Shown here piece by piece: positions 5,834 through 7,199 of a stretch of DNA of 7,199 bases. The position numbers and the translations under genes were made by a program. Source of the DNA: Flavobacteriales bacterium (lineage in GTDB: Bacteria > Bacteroidota > Bacteroidia > Flavobacteriales_D > Sanyastnellaceae); contig CANGVZ010000104.1 of NCBI GenBank assembly GCA_947457285.1, forward strand, positions 1 to 7,199, written 5' to 3'. Under the pieces are notes generated by a model, which saw only the letters and a program-made list of their open reading frames with translations, searched no databases and had not been told where the DNA came from. How positions within the stretch are numbered: the first letter of the stretch is position 1; each line of letters opens with the position of its first letter.

Positions 5834-6694
5834 ATGAAAAAGTTTACGTTATTCTTTACGGCGCTCGCCTTGGTTTTCAGCGCTTCAGCTCAGGTTCCTA
5901 CGGAGAAGTCTTTATTATGGGAAATATCCGGCAATGGTTTCAAGGAGAAGTCATATCTCTATGGTACGTTTCACCTACTATGTCCAGAAGATTTGGTTTT
6001 TGCAAAAAAAGTGACTGAAAAGCTGGAAGCCTCAAAGGCACTTTATTTGGAGCTGGATTTCAGCAATCCACAGATTGGCGTGGAGATGCAAATGGGAATG
6101 ATGATGGCAGACGGTCACACCATTCGTGAATATACGGATAGCGCAACGTTTGCAAGGATGGGAGATTCTCTCAAAGCCAAGGTGGGAATGCCTATTGAGA
6201 TGGTGAATAGTATCAAACCAATGATGCTTGCGTCAATGCTCTATCCAAGCGCCCTTGGATGCAATCCTGGATCGCCTGAATTGGAATTGATGAAGCTGGC
6301 TGACGCCAAAGGCTCTAAGATTGCCGGATTGGAAACAGTCGCAGACCAAATGAAGATTTTTGATGAGATTCCCTATAAACTTCAAGTGAAGATGCTCGAG
6401 GAATATTTACTATCGAAAGATGCCATAAAGAATGAAACCGAACAAATGCTCGGTATTTATAGAAAGGGCGATGTGAAGGCCATGCACGATTTTATGGAAG
6501 AAGATAAAAGTGGTCTTGGGGGCTTTATGGACTTGATGCTCTACAATCGCAATCGTAATTGGGTGGAGACAATTAAGGTACAATCAGCGAAGGAAGCTTC
6601 TTTTTATGCAGTTGGAGCGGGGCATCTTGGCGGAGAGCAAGGGGTAATTGCTCTACTCAGAAAGGCTGGTTATACCGTAAAAGCAATCATGTAA
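5834..6694 (+). CDS. Secreted TraB/GumN-family protein
   Basis: This 286-residue protein has a signal peptide (MKK, hydrophobic core 4-17, likely cleavage after SAQ at residue 20), so it is predicted to be periplasmic. The family signatures are present: LLWEISGNGFKEKSYLYGTFH at 27-47, with the GTxH motif at 44-47; acidic LELDF at 72-76; GLET at 165-168; and the C-terminal GAGHLGGEQGVIALLRKAGY at 261-280, with the second conserved GxxH. TraB/GumN proteins belong to the Tiki-like superfamily, whose conserved His and Glu residues are thought to form a metalloprotease-type site. The bacterial function is not settled. C50 and C143 are the only cysteines and could form a disulfide. A methionine cluster lies at 85-91. 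The ATG was chosen for the signal peptide. An ECF sigma factor gene follows after 10 bp. Confidence 0.92.
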   Translation: MKKFTLFFTALALVFSASAQVPTEKSLLWEISGNGFKEKSYLYGTFHLLCPEDLVFAKKVTEKLEASKALYLELDFSNPQIGVEMQMGMMMADGHTIREYTDSATFARMGDSLKAKVGMPIEMVNSIKPMMLASMLYPSALGCNPGSPELELMKLADAKGSKIAGLETVADQMKIFDEIPYKLQVKMLEEYLLSKDAIKNETEQMLGIYRKGDVKAMHDFMEEDKSGLGGFMDLMLYNRNRNWVETIKVQSAKEASFYAVGAGHLGGEQGVIALLRKAGYTVKAIM

Positions 6695-6704
6695 TTCAAA
6701 TACG

Positions 6705-7199
6705 ATGAACTCCGATCAGTTTATTCAGGAGCTTCAGCTACACCAACGAATTATTTTCAAAGTTTGTTCTCTTTATTGCAAAGAGCAGGAGGATCGTGAG
6801 GACTTGTTTCAGGAGATCGTGATACAGGCGTGGAAGGCGGCAGATCGCTTTAGAGGAGAAAGTAAGTTTAGTACATGGCTGTATCAGATTTCTTTGAATG
6901 CTGCGATTTCTTGGTTTAGAAAGGAGAAGAAACGAGCAAATGATGTTCGATTTGATCGCGCCCAGCTTGGTACACAGCCAGATGATGCCTGGCAATCGGA
7001 TGAGCGCGAAATGCAATACCAAATGATGCATAGGGCCATCGAACAACTCGGAAAAATTGATAAGGCGATTGTAACGCTTTATCTCGAGGACTATGATTAC
7101 AAGACGATTGGTGAAATGCTGGGTATATCTGCAAATAATGTAGCAGTGAAGATGACGCGTGTTCGCGTGGCTCTAAAAGAACTCATGGAAAAAATGCAG
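6705..7199 (+). CDS. ECF (sigma-70 family) RNA polymerase sigma factor, 3' end outside the window
   Basis: The open frame from ATG 6705 runs 165 codons to the window edge without a stop. Sigma region 2 spans about 10-77: EDREDLFQEIVIQAWKAADR (29-48) is the core-binding helix, and FSTWLYQISLNAAISWFRKE (55-74) is the -10 recognition part. A variable linker follows at 78-105. Region 4 covers about 107-161, with the helix-turn-helix YKTIGEMLGISANNVAVKMTRVR at 132-154. There is no region 1 or 3, which defines the ECF type. ECF factors are usually 160-200 residues, so only a few residues are likely missing. It would direct RNA polymerase to a specific promoter set, often in response to envelope stress, and is usually held by an anti-sigma factor encoded next to it. 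Here the upstream neighbour is GumN, 10 bp away and probably co-transcribed. Any anti-sigma gene would be downstream, out of view. Confidence 0.93.
   Translation, partial: MNSDQFIQELQLHQRIIFKVCSLYCKEQEDREDLFQEIVIQAWKAADRFRGESKFSTWLYQISLNAAISWFRKEKKRANDVRFDRAQLGTQPDDAWQSDEREMQYQMMHRAIEQLGKIDKAIVTLYLEDYDYKTIGEMLGISANNVAVKMTRVRVALKELMEKMQ

Noticed and set aside
5794..6018. 74-codon plus-strand frame starting upstream of the GumN gene
   Set aside because: It overlaps the signal peptide and GTxH region of GumN in another frame. The GumN frame carries the family motifs and this one shows none.
1..7199. CRISPR array, tRNA or rRNA gene, riboswitch, insertion sequence
   Set aside because: Reading both strands I found no spaced direct repeats, cloverleaf with CCA-type end, rRNA-like block, known riboswitch core or transposase motif.

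Overview
The window looks like an ordinary stretch of a Bacteroidota chromosome. Four observations point there. Start codons are preceded by A/T-rich sequence without Shine-Dalgarno motifs. A TATCTTTG box, matching the Bacteroidota -7 consensus TAnnTTTG, lies just upstream of the glycyl-tRNA synthetase gene. Signal peptides end in the TQS/SAQ style common in this phylum. The single-chain glycyl-tRNA synthetase, the secreted TraB/GumN protein and the BRO-family protein all resemble Bacteroidota versions. No lower rank can be given from this sequence alone. I see no tRNA, rRNA, CRISPR array, insertion sequence or integrase.

Layout. Bases 109-702 encode a small secreted protein, probably an outer-membrane beta-barrel. 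It converges on a minus-strand YbhB/YbcL-type PEBP gene (754-1248), with a hairpin terminator in the gap. The PEBP gene is divergent from a plus-strand housekeeping run: glycyl-tRNA synthetase (1293-2828), a SlyD-like FKBP prolyl isomerase with a histidine tail (2847-3326), and phosphoglycerate kinase (3356-4552). Gaps of 18 and 29 bp suggest one transcript. A 64-bp gap with two related palindromes then leads to a Blc-type lipocalin lipoprotein (4617-5144). Next come a BRO-family protein that appears to have lost its C-terminal part (5208-5753), a secreted TraB/GumN-family protein (5834-6694) and, 10 bp later, an ECF sigma factor (6705 onward) that runs off the window edge.

How the genes fit together. 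glyS, slyD and pgk are growth-related: tRNA charging, protein folding or metal handling, and glycolysis. The lipocalin and GumN proteins are envelope or periplasmic products. The tight GumN-sigma spacing suggests co-transcription. No anti-sigma gene is visible; if there is one it would lie past base 7199.

I did not find a convincing new biological system. The items most worth checking are the twin palindromes before the lipocalin gene, the shortened BRO-family gene with its perfect internal 10-bp inverted repeat, the near-leaderless glyS promoter, and the GumN-ECF pair. Family assignments rest on motif recognition by eye, with no database search.
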